From: Mesorhizobium sp.
GTDB lineage: Bacteria > Pseudomonadota > Alphaproteobacteria > Rhizobiales > Rhizobiaceae
DNA: 64,000 nt
Assembly: GCF_004962245.1 (NCBI RefSeq)
Contig: NZ_SUHQ01000002.1
Coordinates: 124,001 to 188,000 of the forward strand
Direction of reading: 5' to 3'
Within the stretch, counting starts at the first letter, position 1. Every line of letters begins with the position of its first letter. Shown piece by piece: positions 43,176 through 51,302 of the stretch. The notes under the pieces are model-generated. The model saw only the letters and a list, made by a program, of their open reading frames with translations. It was not told where the DNA came from and ran no database searches. The translations under genes were made by a program, and so were the position numbers.

Positions 43176-45158
43176 GTGGCTCGCATGGTACGGTTTGGAC
43201 CGAAAGGCTGGCGCGTTCCGCTCACCTACGGGACCGCCATTGCGGCTGCGGTAGCCTGTTCGGCCGTGTTGATCACCGTATTGTTTCTTAGCCTCAGCAA
43301 GATCGAAACGTCGCTGCCTCGGTTCGGCTTCTTCGCCATCCGCGAGTTCCACATTGCGATACGCGATGTAACCCACCTCAGGGACATGACTTCGCTCGCC
43401 CAGGCCGCACCCGGGTCTGCAGACAGCCTTGCGCAGTTATCGGCGGCGAACGACTTGGTCTACATTCGTTTCAAGCGGATCGACGGCACCGGGACAACGA
43501 GCGAAATTCCCGCCTACGCAAGTATCGTGCCGCGTGTCGTCGATGCGGTGACGCGGCTTGATGCCATGATTGCGGGCGGGCTGCCTCTCGACGAAAAGAG
43601 CCTGAAGGAAATGGGGCTGGAACTCGAACATCTCGTAGAGAGGATGAACGACGAATATTACAAATATGGAGACGAGATCAACGTAGATCTCTATTCGACA
43701 GAAAAAAGCCTGAAGAGATTCAATTACCAGATTGCGTTCGCCCTGGCGGTCTTGTCGCTGCTGGCTATCGGAACTGCCGTATTGCTTATCGGTCGCCGGG
43801 AAACGATAAAGAAACTGGAATTTCTGGCCTGGCGCGACGCCACGACGGAATTGAAGAATCGGGCCTGGATGTCAGCCAACAGGGACTTGATGCTGGACCG
43901 GGCAAGGCTGGCCGGCAAGCAACTCCGGCTTTTCCTGATAGATCTGGATCATTTCAAGAGCGTGAACGATACGTTCGGTCATCACATCGGTGATCTGCTG
44001 CTGAAAGCCGTGGCCGAAGTCCTGCAATCGGTCGAACGGCCCAACGAAGTGGTCGCTGTCCGGTTGGGCGGAGACGAGTTTGCCATCATGGCGATCGGGG
44101 ATCGGCACACGGCAGCGGATGCTCTGGGAGATCGGCTTCGGGAGCAATTGAACCGGTTTGCCGAACTCGAAGGCCATCACGTGCGCATGGGAGCCAGTAT
44201 CGGCATGGCATGTTTTCCCGAGCATGGTTCGGATATCTCCACCCTGTTGCGCAACGCAGACAGCGCCCTTTATGTAGCCAAGGCGGAAGGACGCTCTGGC
44301 TTCGTCACGTTTTCGCCTGCAATTCTCAATCAGTTCGACATGCAGCTTGGCGAGGAAGCTGGCATCAAGCGGGCGCTCAACTGCGACGAGTTCTTCCTGG
44401 TTTGGCAACCGCAATTCGAGCTGGCGACCGGCCGCATGACCGGCGCCGAGGCGCTTGTGCGTTGGCGCGATCCCGCTGCGGCAGCGATTCGTTTGCCGGT
44501 GTCGTTCATTCCAACTGCGGAACGAAGCGACCTGATACTGGAAATCGACAAGGTTGTGTTGAGCAAGGCTTGCCTGCAGGCAGCTCGATGGATGCCTGTT
44601 TGCGCCGATGATTTTGTTTGCTCGGTCAATCTTTCGGGCAAAAGCCTTCAAAACGATGCATACTTCGCCCACCTGCTTTTGGTGTTGCAGCAGACAGGAT
44701 TGCCGCCGTCGCGCCTGCAACTGGAAATAACGGAAGGGGTCTTTATCCAGAACAGCCGGAACGCCTTAAACGCCCTGGCGGAAATTCGAAATATCGGGGT
44801 CGGCCTGGCACTCGACGATTTCGGATCCGGCTATTCAAGTTTCGGCTACCTTGCCGATTTCAACCTGGATCAGTTGAAGATCGACCAATCGTTCTTGAGC
44901 GGTCTGGAATCGTCGAAGAAGAAACAGAACATTGTTCGAGGCATCATCGCGCTGGCCAATTCCCTCGGTTTGACCGTTGTGGCGGAGGGTGTGGAAAACG
45001 AAACGCAGCTTGATTTTCTGATCGCCGAGCGATGTCACAGCGCTCAGGGGTTTTTCATGTCGCAGCCCATCGAAGAAACTTTGCTGACGGACCACCTGAT
45101 GGCAAGGCAAGGCCGGATGAAGGATACGGACAAGTTCAGGCTGAGCCTTTCTGCCTAG
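43176..45158 (+). CDS. dcpA: Dual GGDEF-EAL c-di-GMP enzyme (DcpA-like)
   Basis: The 660-residue product has two membrane helices (about 17-41 and 182-206) enclosing a periplasmic sensor region, then GGDEF and EAL domains. The cyclase site GGDEF is intact at 298-302; the position of the inhibitory I-site reads RPNE instead of RxxD. All phosphodiesterase residues are present: EAL at 435, NLSGKS, EITEG, DDFG at 557-560, KID at 578 and EGVE at 614. In Agrobacterium DcpA changes from phosphodiesterase to cyclase depending on PruR and pterin. Start GTG 43176 or ATG 43185. Confidence 0.88.
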   Translation: MARMVRFGPKGWRVPLTYGTAIAAAVACSAVLITVLFLSLSKIETSLPRFGFFAIREFHIAIRDVTHLRDMTSLAQAAPGSADSLAQLSAANDLVYIRFKRIDGTGTTSEIPAYASIVPRVVDAVTRLDAMIAGGLPLDEKSLKEMGLELEHLVERMNDEYYKYGDEINVDLYSTEKSLKRFNYQIAFALAVLSLLAIGTAVLLIGRRETIKKLEFLAWRDATTELKNRAWMSANRDLMLDRARLAGKQLRLFLIDLDHFKSVNDTFGHHIGDLLLKAVAEVLQSVERPNEVVAVRLGGDEFAIMAIGDRHTAADALGDRLREQLNRFAELEGHHVRMGASIGMACFPEHGSDISTLLRNADSALYVAKAEGRSGFVTFSPAILNQFDMQLGEEAGIKRALNCDEFFLVWQPQFELATGRMTGAEALVRWRDPAAAAIRLPVSFIPTAERSDLILEIDKVVLSKACLQAARWMPVCADDFVCSVNLSGKSLQNDAYFAHLLLVLQQTGLPPSRLQLEITEGVFIQNSRNALNALAEIRNIGVGLALDDFGSGYSSFGYLADFNLDQLKIDQSFLSGLESSKKKQNIVRGIIALANSLGLTVVAEGVENETQLDFLIAERCHSAQGFFMSQPIEETLLTDHLMARQGRMKDTDKFRLSLSA

Positions 45159-45334
45159 CCGGTGTCTGGCCATCTGCCATGGCATCTTGTCAATCTGCAT
45201 TGGCAGTCGGCCGCGGCCGGGGGCCGGCTTGCGGGCTCGAAGGACATGACATACTCGATCCCGAGACTATATTAACTGGGCCCGCCGGACCCTCCCCTGC
45301 CCGGTTCAAGCCCGGAATGATATTGGAGAAAAAA

Positions 45335-45988
45335 TTGGCCGCACAGCCGCCCGCCCCGCTTGGAGACAAGGCCGAAGCAAAGCCGCTGCGCGCCGATGCG
45401 CAGCGCAACCGCGACGCGCTGGTCGAGGTCGCGGCGGTGGCCTTTGCGACCCGTGGTGTCGATGCCTCGCTGGAGGAGATCGCGCGCCAGGCCGGCGTCG
45501 GCATCGGCACGCTCTACCGGCATTTTCCGACGCGAGAGCATCTGGTCGAGGTGGTCTACCGGCGCGAAGTTGAGGCGCTGTGCCACGCCGCCGACGAGCT
45601 CGCCCTGCATCATCCGCCCGACGTCGCGCTCGAACAATGGATGCAGCGCTTCGTCGACTACATCGCCACCAAGCGCGGCCTGGCCACGAGCCTGCGCATC
45701 CTGCTCACGACGAATTCCACCCTGTTCTCCGACGTTTCGGGCCGGGTGACACTGGCCTTGCGGCGGCTGATCGAAGCGGCGGTGGCCGACGGCTCGATCC
45801 GCGGCGACGTCGACAGTTCCGATGTGCTGCACGCGCTGGGCGGCATCTATTCGGCGCCCGACACCGAGGACTGGCGCGACCGCTCGCGCCGGCTGGTCTC
45901 GCTCTTGATGGACGGGTTGCGGTTTGGGGCTGGCAAGGGCGCGAAGGGTGCGGGTGATCGCAGCGGGCAGCAGCCACCGCTCCGCTAA
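45335..45988 (+). CDS. TetR family transcriptional regulator
   Basis: The product is 217 residues. Its helix-turn-helix lies at about 25-70 (RDALVEVAAVAFATRGVDAS, ARQAGVGIGTLYRHFPTREH); a helical ligand domain of the SBP_bac/TetR_C type follows. TTG 45335 is preferred because GGAG lies exactly 6 bases before it; ATG 45317 is the alternative. It sits between dcpA and a membrane protein gene. It is an isolated regulator here; the palindrome at 42210 near paoA is one possible target. Confidence 0.85.
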   Translation: MAAQPPAPLGDKAEAKPLRADAQRNRDALVEVAAVAFATRGVDASLEEIARQAGVGIGTLYRHFPTREHLVEVVYRREVEALCHAADELALHHPPDVALEQWMQRFVDYIATKRGLATSLRILLTTNSTLFSDVSGRVTLALRRLIEAAVADGSIRGDVDSSDVLHALGGIYSAPDTEDWRDRSRRLVSLLMDGLRFGAGKGAKGAGDRSGQQPPLR

Positions 45989-46125
45989 GCAGGCCACCGA
46001 AAGCGCGATAGAGCGAACTTCGTTTCATGCTGTCTCCGAGTGCTGACGCCCTACGAAGACATAGGTGTTGGAGCGGAATGGTATTAATCTGCGCGATCTG
46101 GGGTTTTCAGGGGCGCAGCAAAAGA

Positions 46126-47061
46126 ATGGATTTCAGCGCAGGCCATGGCTATTTCCTCATCGGCGGCCTCATCCTGGTCGGTGCCGGGCTTCTGATCGTT
46201 TCGCTGATCGTCAATGTTCGCGTGGCACACAGTGTGCGCCACGACATACGCCATCGTGAAAAGCTGCTGGAATATTATCGCAACATCTTTTCCCAGCTCG
46301 GCGTGATCCTGATCGGAATTGGCGTTTCTCTGTTCATCTTCTTTTTTCAGCAGAATTATCAGGACCAGCGCAAACGCGAAACGGAGCTCCAGCTGGTTCT
46401 CGCCAAACTGGCGGCGCGCATTGCTCGCGGCGCCGCCGTCGTCGAATCCCTTGGCGAATTCGATGCGCTGCTGGATGATGGCGGACCTTACATCAGTCCG
46501 GAACTCGGTGGAACGAACGCCGCGATCAGCGCCCACGGGGCGGAACTCGGCAAGCAGGTCGCCGAGATCCTTTTGGTTGAGCGCGACGTTGAGGTTCAGG
46601 CGTTCGAGATCCTGAACCTGTCGCGCGACTTCGAAGCATCGTTCGTCGTCAACGAACTCGATCCCACGCTGTGGTTCAACATCGTCCGGGATGAGAGCGA
46701 GATCAAATATGCCACAACTCAGCTCGCCCTCGACTACAAGGACTTGCAGGACGCGATCGGCGGAGAGTCGATCGAGGTTGCGATCGCAAATCCTGAAAAG
46801 GAGCGAAAGATCAAGCAGGAGGCGCTCGATATCTTTTATGATGCTGACCTCTTGCGCCAACGCAGCAGAAGACTTCTCGGCCGTGCGTGCTGGCTTTTCA
46901 GCAAGGGGCGCAGCTTCGTCAACCTTGGACCGGTCGATGAGATCGAAGCCGATGCCAGGTCGCACCAGGAGTGGATCGATCGGTCGAAACGCTTCCTGAC
47001 ACAATTGACGTCGGGAAGCGGCGATTGCTTCAAATTGCTCCAGTTCACCCCGGCACCCTGA
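46126..47061 (+). CDS. Unknown two-helix membrane protein
   Basis: The product is 311 residues with two membrane helices (about 8-30 FLIGGLILVGAGLLIVSLIV and 60-80 LGVILIGIGVSLFIFFFQQN) joined by a basic loop, followed by a 230-residue, mostly helical charged domain rich in Glu and Arg. No domain was recognised. ATG 46126 starts just before the first helix; a longer frame from 46027 adds a low-complexity tail. No ribosome site is strong. It is followed by 262 bases without a gene before the second hydroxylase operon. Confidence 0.55.
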   Translation: MDFSAGHGYFLIGGLILVGAGLLIVSLIVNVRVAHSVRHDIRHREKLLEYYRNIFSQLGVILIGIGVSLFIFFFQQNYQDQRKRETELQLVLAKLAARIARGAAVVESLGEFDALLDDGGPYISPELGGTNAAISAHGAELGKQVAEILLVERDVEVQAFEILNLSRDFEASFVVNELDPTLWFNIVRDESEIKYATTQLALDYKDLQDAIGGESIEVAIANPEKERKIKQEALDIFYDADLLRQRSRRLLGRACWLFSKGRSFVNLGPVDEIEADARSHQEWIDRSKRFLTQLTSGSGDCFKLLQFTPAP

Positions 47062-47323
47062 GCTGAGCCCAGTGTCTTGAATTGAGAAACGAGCCGGCGG
47101 CACGGTAGAGGGCGGGGTTTCGGTGTCGCGAAATTCCCGATTAAAACGACAGTTCTGCACCCGACTTCTGCGACGGATAACACGGGCGCACGCCAGTTCA
47201 GGTAGGTTTGGGACTCGATTTTGCGGCGCCCTGGCCTAATCGCCGCTGGTGCAGAACGGGATAGCCATTCCGGTCCGAGGCCCTATAACAGGCCGACAGG
47301 ATTGTGATGATCAAGGGGAGACG

Positions 47324-48184
47324 ATGCGCTACATACGTCCGCTTTCAATAGAAGATGCCGTTGGCCAGTTGGCCGGAGCGGCCGGCCCGGCCGCCATCCT
47401 CGCCGGAGGCAGCGACCTCCTGGTGAGGATGAAGGGCGGCTTTGTCGAACCCGAGCTGATCATCGACATCAAGGCGATCGAGGGCTTGAGTGAAATCCGG
47501 GAAACGGCGGACGGCTTCAGCATCGGTGCTGCGGTCCCCTGCGCCGCCTTGGGAGAGAACGCGGCCCTGAACAAGGCATGGCCCGGCGTCGTCGAGGCGG
47601 CCAAGCTGATCGGCTCGAAGCAGGTGCAGGGTCGCTGCACCATAACAGGCAATCTCTGCAATGCCTCGCCGGCCGCCGACAGCGTGCCGGCGCTGGTGGC
47701 CGCCGGCGCCAGGGCATTGATTGCCGGGCCAAGCGGCAAGCGCACGGTTCCCGTGGAGGCCGTGCCGACCGGACCGGGCAAGACCTCGCTCGCCAAGGGC
47801 GAGATCATCGAGGCCATCCTGCTCGACAGGCGCGCGCCGCGCTCCGGCGATGCCTATCTGCGTTTCATTCCACGCACGGAGATGGACATCGCCGTGGTCA
47901 GCGCCGGGGTGAACCTGACGCTCGATGAGCACGGCGTCGTCAAGTCGGCCCGCGTGGCGCTGGGCGCCGTGGCCGCGACGGTGCTGCTGGTCGAGGAGGC
48001 AGCCGAGGCCCTTATCGGCAGGAAGCTGGACGAAGCAGCGCTGGAGCGGCTCGCCAAGGTCTGCGCGGGGGCCTGCCGCCCCATCGACGACAAGCGGGGC
48101 ACCGTCGAATTCAGAAGGAAAGTTGCGGGTGTGCTGGCCAGGCGGGCAGCCACGACCGCCTATGCACGTGCAGGAGGCAAATGA
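47324..48184 (+). CDS. Molybdenum hydroxylase FAD-binding subunit (CoxM/XdhB-like)
   Basis: The 286-residue product has FAD contacts AAILAGGSDLLVRMKGG near residue 23 and CTITGNLCNASPAADSVPAL near 104, where the usual TIGGN reads TITGN. The C-terminal CO dehydrogenase flavoprotein domain follows. It has no 4Fe-4S insert, unlike the PaoB-like protein of this window. ATG 47324 has GGGGAG upstream. The end overlaps the 2Fe-2S gene by 4 bases. It is the first gene of an operon of four. Confidence 0.9.
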   Translation: MRYIRPLSIEDAVGQLAGAAGPAAILAGGSDLLVRMKGGFVEPELIIDIKAIEGLSEIRETADGFSIGAAVPCAALGENAALNKAWPGVVEAAKLIGSKQVQGRCTITGNLCNASPAADSVPALVAAGARALIAGPSGKRTVPVEAVPTGPGKTSLAKGEIIEAILLDRRAPRSGDAYLRFIPRTEMDIAVVSAGVNLTLDEHGVVKSARVALGAVAATVLLVEEAAEALIGRKLDEAALERLAKVCAGACRPIDDKRGTVEFRRKVAGVLARRAATTAYARAGGK

Positions 48185-48660
48185 TGGCTGGTGTAGCAGT
48201 CTCAACGACAATCAACGGCGACAATTTCGAGTATCTTTGCCAACCGGACGAGACGCTGCTCGACGTGCTGCGCGACCGCCTCGGGCTGACCGGCGCCAAG
48301 GAAGGCTGCGGCACCGGCGACTGCGGCGCCTGCAGCATCATCCTCGACGACCGGCTGGTGTGCTCGTGCCTGGTGCTGGGTGCTGAGGCTGAAGGCCGGC
48401 GCGTCGAGACCATCGAGGGCATGGCGCATGGCGACACGCTGCATCCGCTGCAGCAGAAGTTCCTCGAGCACGCGGCACTGCAATGCGGCATCTGCACGCC
48501 GGGCTTCCTGATCGCGGCGAAGGACCTTCTGGCCAAGAACCCCGACCCGACCGAGGAGGAAATCCGTTTCGGCCTCGCCGGGAACCTCTGCCGCTGCACC
48601 GGCTACGACAAGATCGTGCGCGCCGTCCAGGACGCGGCAAACGTGATGAAGGGAGCCTGA
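48181..48660 (+). CDS. Molybdenum hydroxylase 2Fe-2S subunit (CoxS/XdhC-like)
   Basis: A 159-residue iron-sulfur subunit with a ferredoxin-type cluster site (GCGTGDCGACSIILDDRLVC) and the second site (QCGICTPGF, NLCRCTGYDKI). It moves electrons from the molybdenum centre to FAD. Start: ATG pair at 48181/48184, coupled to the upstream stop. The large subunit follows after 2 bases. Confidence 0.93.
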   Translation: MMAGVAVSTTINGDNFEYLCQPDETLLDVLRDRLGLTGAKEGCGTGDCGACSIILDDRLVCSCLVLGAEAEGRRVETIEGMAHGDTLHPLQQKFLEHAALQCGICTPGFLIAAKDLLAKNPDPTEEEIRFGLAGNLCRCTGYDKIVRAVQDAANVMKGA

Positions 48661-48662
48661 CG

Positions 48663-50927
48663 ATGAATTTCGATCCACGTTTCGCGGGGCGCAATTTCAC
48701 CTCGGTCGGCACGCGCCCCATCCGTCCCGACGGCGTCGACAAGGTGACGGGCCGCGCGCGCTACGGCGCGGACTTCAACATGGCCGGCCAGCTGGTCGGG
48801 CGTGTTCTGAGAAGCCCGCACGCGCACGCCACGATCAGGAAGATCGACACGTCGAAGGCGGAGAAGCTCGCCGGCGTGAAGGCGGTGATCACCGCCGCCG
48901 ACCTGCCCGACCTCACCGACGGCGATGCCGCCATGTACGACATCCTCGACAACTGCATGGCGCGCAAGAAGGCGCTCTATGACGGCCATGCGGTGGCCGC
49001 GGTCGCAGCGGTCGACGCCCGCACCGCAAGGCAGGCGCTGAAACTCATCGAAGTCGACTACGAAGTGCTGCCGCATGTGACCGATGTCGACGAGGCGATG
49101 AAGCACTCGGCGCCCGTGCTCAACGACGCTATCTTCACCGAAGGCCTCGAGGAAAAGCCGGCCAAGCCGTCCAACGTCGCCAAGCGCACCCAGTACGGCC
49201 ATGGCGACGTTCATCAGGGTTTTGGGCAGGCCGATTTCGTCGTCGAACGCTCCTTCAAGACCGAGCAGACGCATCAGGGCTATATCGAGCCGCATGCCTG
49301 CGTGGCGAATGTCAGCTCCGACGGCACCGCCGACCTCTGGGTCTGCACCCAGGGCCATTTCGTCTACCGCCAGCACTGCGCCCAACTGCTTGGCATGGAA
49401 GCTTCCAAGCTGCGCGTCACCTCGTCGGAGATCGGCGGCGGTTTCGGCGGCAAGACCCATGTCTGGGCCGAGCCGGTGGCGCTCGCCCTGTCGCGCAAGG
49501 CCGGCCGGCCGGTCAAGCTGGTCATGACGCGCGACGAGGTGTTCCGCGCCTCGGGGCCGACCAGCGCCACCTCGATCGACGTCAGGATCGGCGCCCGCAA
49601 GGACGGCACGATCACTGCGGCCGAGGCGACGCTGCGCTATTCCTGCGGCCCCTATGCCGGCATGTGGGCCGAGCTCGGCGCCATGACCGCGTTTGCCTGC
49701 TACAGACTGGAGAACGTCAAGACGGTCGGCTACGAAGTGCTGGTCAACCGGCCGAAGACGGCGGCCTATCGCGCGCCCTCGGCGCCGATGGCGGCGTTCG
49801 CGGTGGAAAGTGCTGTCGACGAGTTGGCCAAGGAGGTCGGCATGGACCCGGTCGAGTTCCGCATCAGGAACGCCGCCCGGGAAGGCACCAGATCGTCCTA
49901 CGGCCCGGTATACGGCCCGATCGGCATCGGCCCGACGCTTGAGGCGGCGAAGAACCATCCGCACATGAAGGCCCCCCTGGGCAAGAACCAGGGCCGCGGC
50001 ATGGCTTGCGGCTTCTGGTTCAACTTCGGCGGCCAGACCTGCACCGACCTCAACATCGGCATGGACGGCTCGGTCTCGCTTGCCGTCGGGACGGTCGATG
50101 TGGGTGGTTCCCGCGCGTCGCTGTCGCTGGTGGCGGCGGAGGAACTCGGCATCGCCTATGAGCATGTCAAGGCGGTGGTCGCCGACACCTCCAGCCTCGG
50201 CTACAACGACATGACCGACGGCAGCCGCGGCACCTTCTCGTCCTCGATGGCAACGATCTCGGCCGCCCGCAACGCCATCAAGATCCTCAGGGAACGCGCC
50301 GCGCAGACCTGGGACATCCCGGTCGAGGACGTGGTCTGGGAAAAGGGCCACGCGATTGCCAAGGGCGAGAAGTACGGCAACCTTGCGGCGCTGTCCCTCA
50401 AGGAGATCGCGGCCAAATCGGGCACGACCGGCGGGCCGATCGCCGGCCACAGCGAGCTCGTCGCCGACGGCGCCGGCGTCTCCTTCGCCACCCATATCTG
50501 CGATATCGAGGTCGATCCCGAGACCGGCGCCACCAGGGTGCTGCGCTACACGGTCGTGCAGGACGCCGGCAAGGCGGTGCACCCGACCTATGTCGAGGGC
50601 CAGTACCAGGGCGGTGCCGCGCAAGGCATCGGCTGGGCGCTCAACGAGGAGTATATCTACGGCAAGGACGGGCGGCTGCAAAACCCCGGCTTCCTCGACT
50701 ACCGCATCCCGGTCTGCTCGGACCTGCCGATGATTGACACGCAGATCCTCGAGATCCCCAACCCCAACCATCCCTACGGGGTGCGTGGCGTCGGCGAGAC
50801 CTCGATCGTGCCGCCGCTGGCGGCGATCGCCAATGCGGTGTCGAACGCCGCGGGCGTACGCATGACGCATATCCCGATGTCACCGCCGCGGATTCTCGCG
50901 GCGATCGAGGCTGAACGGGGAGACTGA
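48663..50927 (+). CDS. Molybdenum hydroxylase large subunit (xanthine dehydrogenase/CoxL family)
   Basis: The 754-residue product has the hammerhead domain (GVDKVTGRARYGADFNMAGQ) and molybdopterin contacts SEIGGGFGGKTHVWAE, KTAAYRAPSAPMAAFAVESA, and the catalytic Glu motif GVRGVGETSIVPP near 720. It lacks the AYRCSFR loop of true CO dehydrogenases, so aldehyde, purine or heterocycle hydroxylation is more likely. ATG 48663 follows the upstream stop by 2 bases and has GGGAG before it. The last base overlaps the MoaD-like gene. The opposite-strand frame of 755 codons is a shadow. Confidence 0.88.
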   Translation: MNFDPRFAGRNFTSVGTRPIRPDGVDKVTGRARYGADFNMAGQLVGRVLRSPHAHATIRKIDTSKAEKLAGVKAVITAADLPDLTDGDAAMYDILDNCMARKKALYDGHAVAAVAAVDARTARQALKLIEVDYEVLPHVTDVDEAMKHSAPVLNDAIFTEGLEEKPAKPSNVAKRTQYGHGDVHQGFGQADFVVERSFKTEQTHQGYIEPHACVANVSSDGTADLWVCTQGHFVYRQHCAQLLGMEASKLRVTSSEIGGGFGGKTHVWAEPVALALSRKAGRPVKLVMTRDEVFRASGPTSATSIDVRIGARKDGTITAAEATLRYSCGPYAGMWAELGAMTAFACYRLENVKTVGYEVLVNRPKTAAYRAPSAPMAAFAVESAVDELAKEVGMDPVEFRIRNAAREGTRSSYGPVYGPIGIGPTLEAAKNHPHMKAPLGKNQGRGMACGFWFNFGGQTCTDLNIGMDGSVSLAVGTVDVGGSRASLSLVAAEELGIAYEHVKAVVADTSSLGYNDMTDGSRGTFSSSMATISAARNAIKILRERAAQTWDIPVEDVVWEKGHAIAKGEKYGNLAALSLKEIAAKSGTTGGPIAGHSELVADGAGVSFATHICDIEVDPETGATRVLRYTVVQDAGKAVHPTYVEGQYQGGAAQGIGWALNEEYIYGKDGRLQNPGFLDYRIPVCSDLPMIDTQILEIPNPNHPYGVRGVGETSIVPPLAAIANAVSNAAGVRMTHIPMSPPRILAAIEAERGD

Positions 50928-51172
50928 TGGTCGAAGTGACGCTCTGGGGATCGCTTGGCGCGCTCGCCGGAGGCAAGAGCAAGGTCGAGATCGAGGCCAA
51001 GGACATCAGGGAGCTGTTCAGGAAACTGGCTGAGCAGTATCCCGGGATGGAGCCGTGGATTGATCGGGGGATTGCGGTGGCGATCGACGGGACGATTTAT
51101 CGCGATACGTGGTCGAAGGAACTGCCACAGGGGGCGGAGATTTTTCTGCTGCCGAGATTGGCTGGGGGGTGA
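50927..51172 (+). CDS. MoaD/ThiS-like ubiquitin-fold sulfur carrier
   Basis: An 81-residue beta-grasp protein (MVEVTLWGSLGALAGGK, then FRKLAEQYPGMEPWIDRG, AVAIDGTIYRDTW, GAEIFLLPRLAGG) with the C-terminal Gly-Gly needed for thiocarboxylation. It starts within the stop of the large subunit (TGATG), so it is coupled to it. MoaD donates sulfur for molybdopterin; ThiS serves thiazole. Its place in a molybdenum hydroxylase operon points to cofactor supply or maturation, but no other cofactor gene lies next to it. Confidence 0.75.
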   Translation: MVEVTLWGSLGALAGGKSKVEIEAKDIRELFRKLAEQYPGMEPWIDRGIAVAIDGTIYRDTWSKELPQGAEIFLLPRLAGG

Positions 51173-51302
51173 GTGGGGGCGAGGACGCGCGGTATATAGA
51201 ATGGCAGCTTTGCGCCTAATCTCGGCCGTAGAGATCAGCTTCGCCGCGTCCTGAAAGCAGACATCGCAAGCGAGGACTCCGGAGGTCGCGGTTGCGCCAA
51301 CC

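Noticed and set aside
48603..50870. Minus-strand frame of 755 codons
   Set aside because: Shadow of the molybdenum hydroxylase large subunit; it has no family motif.
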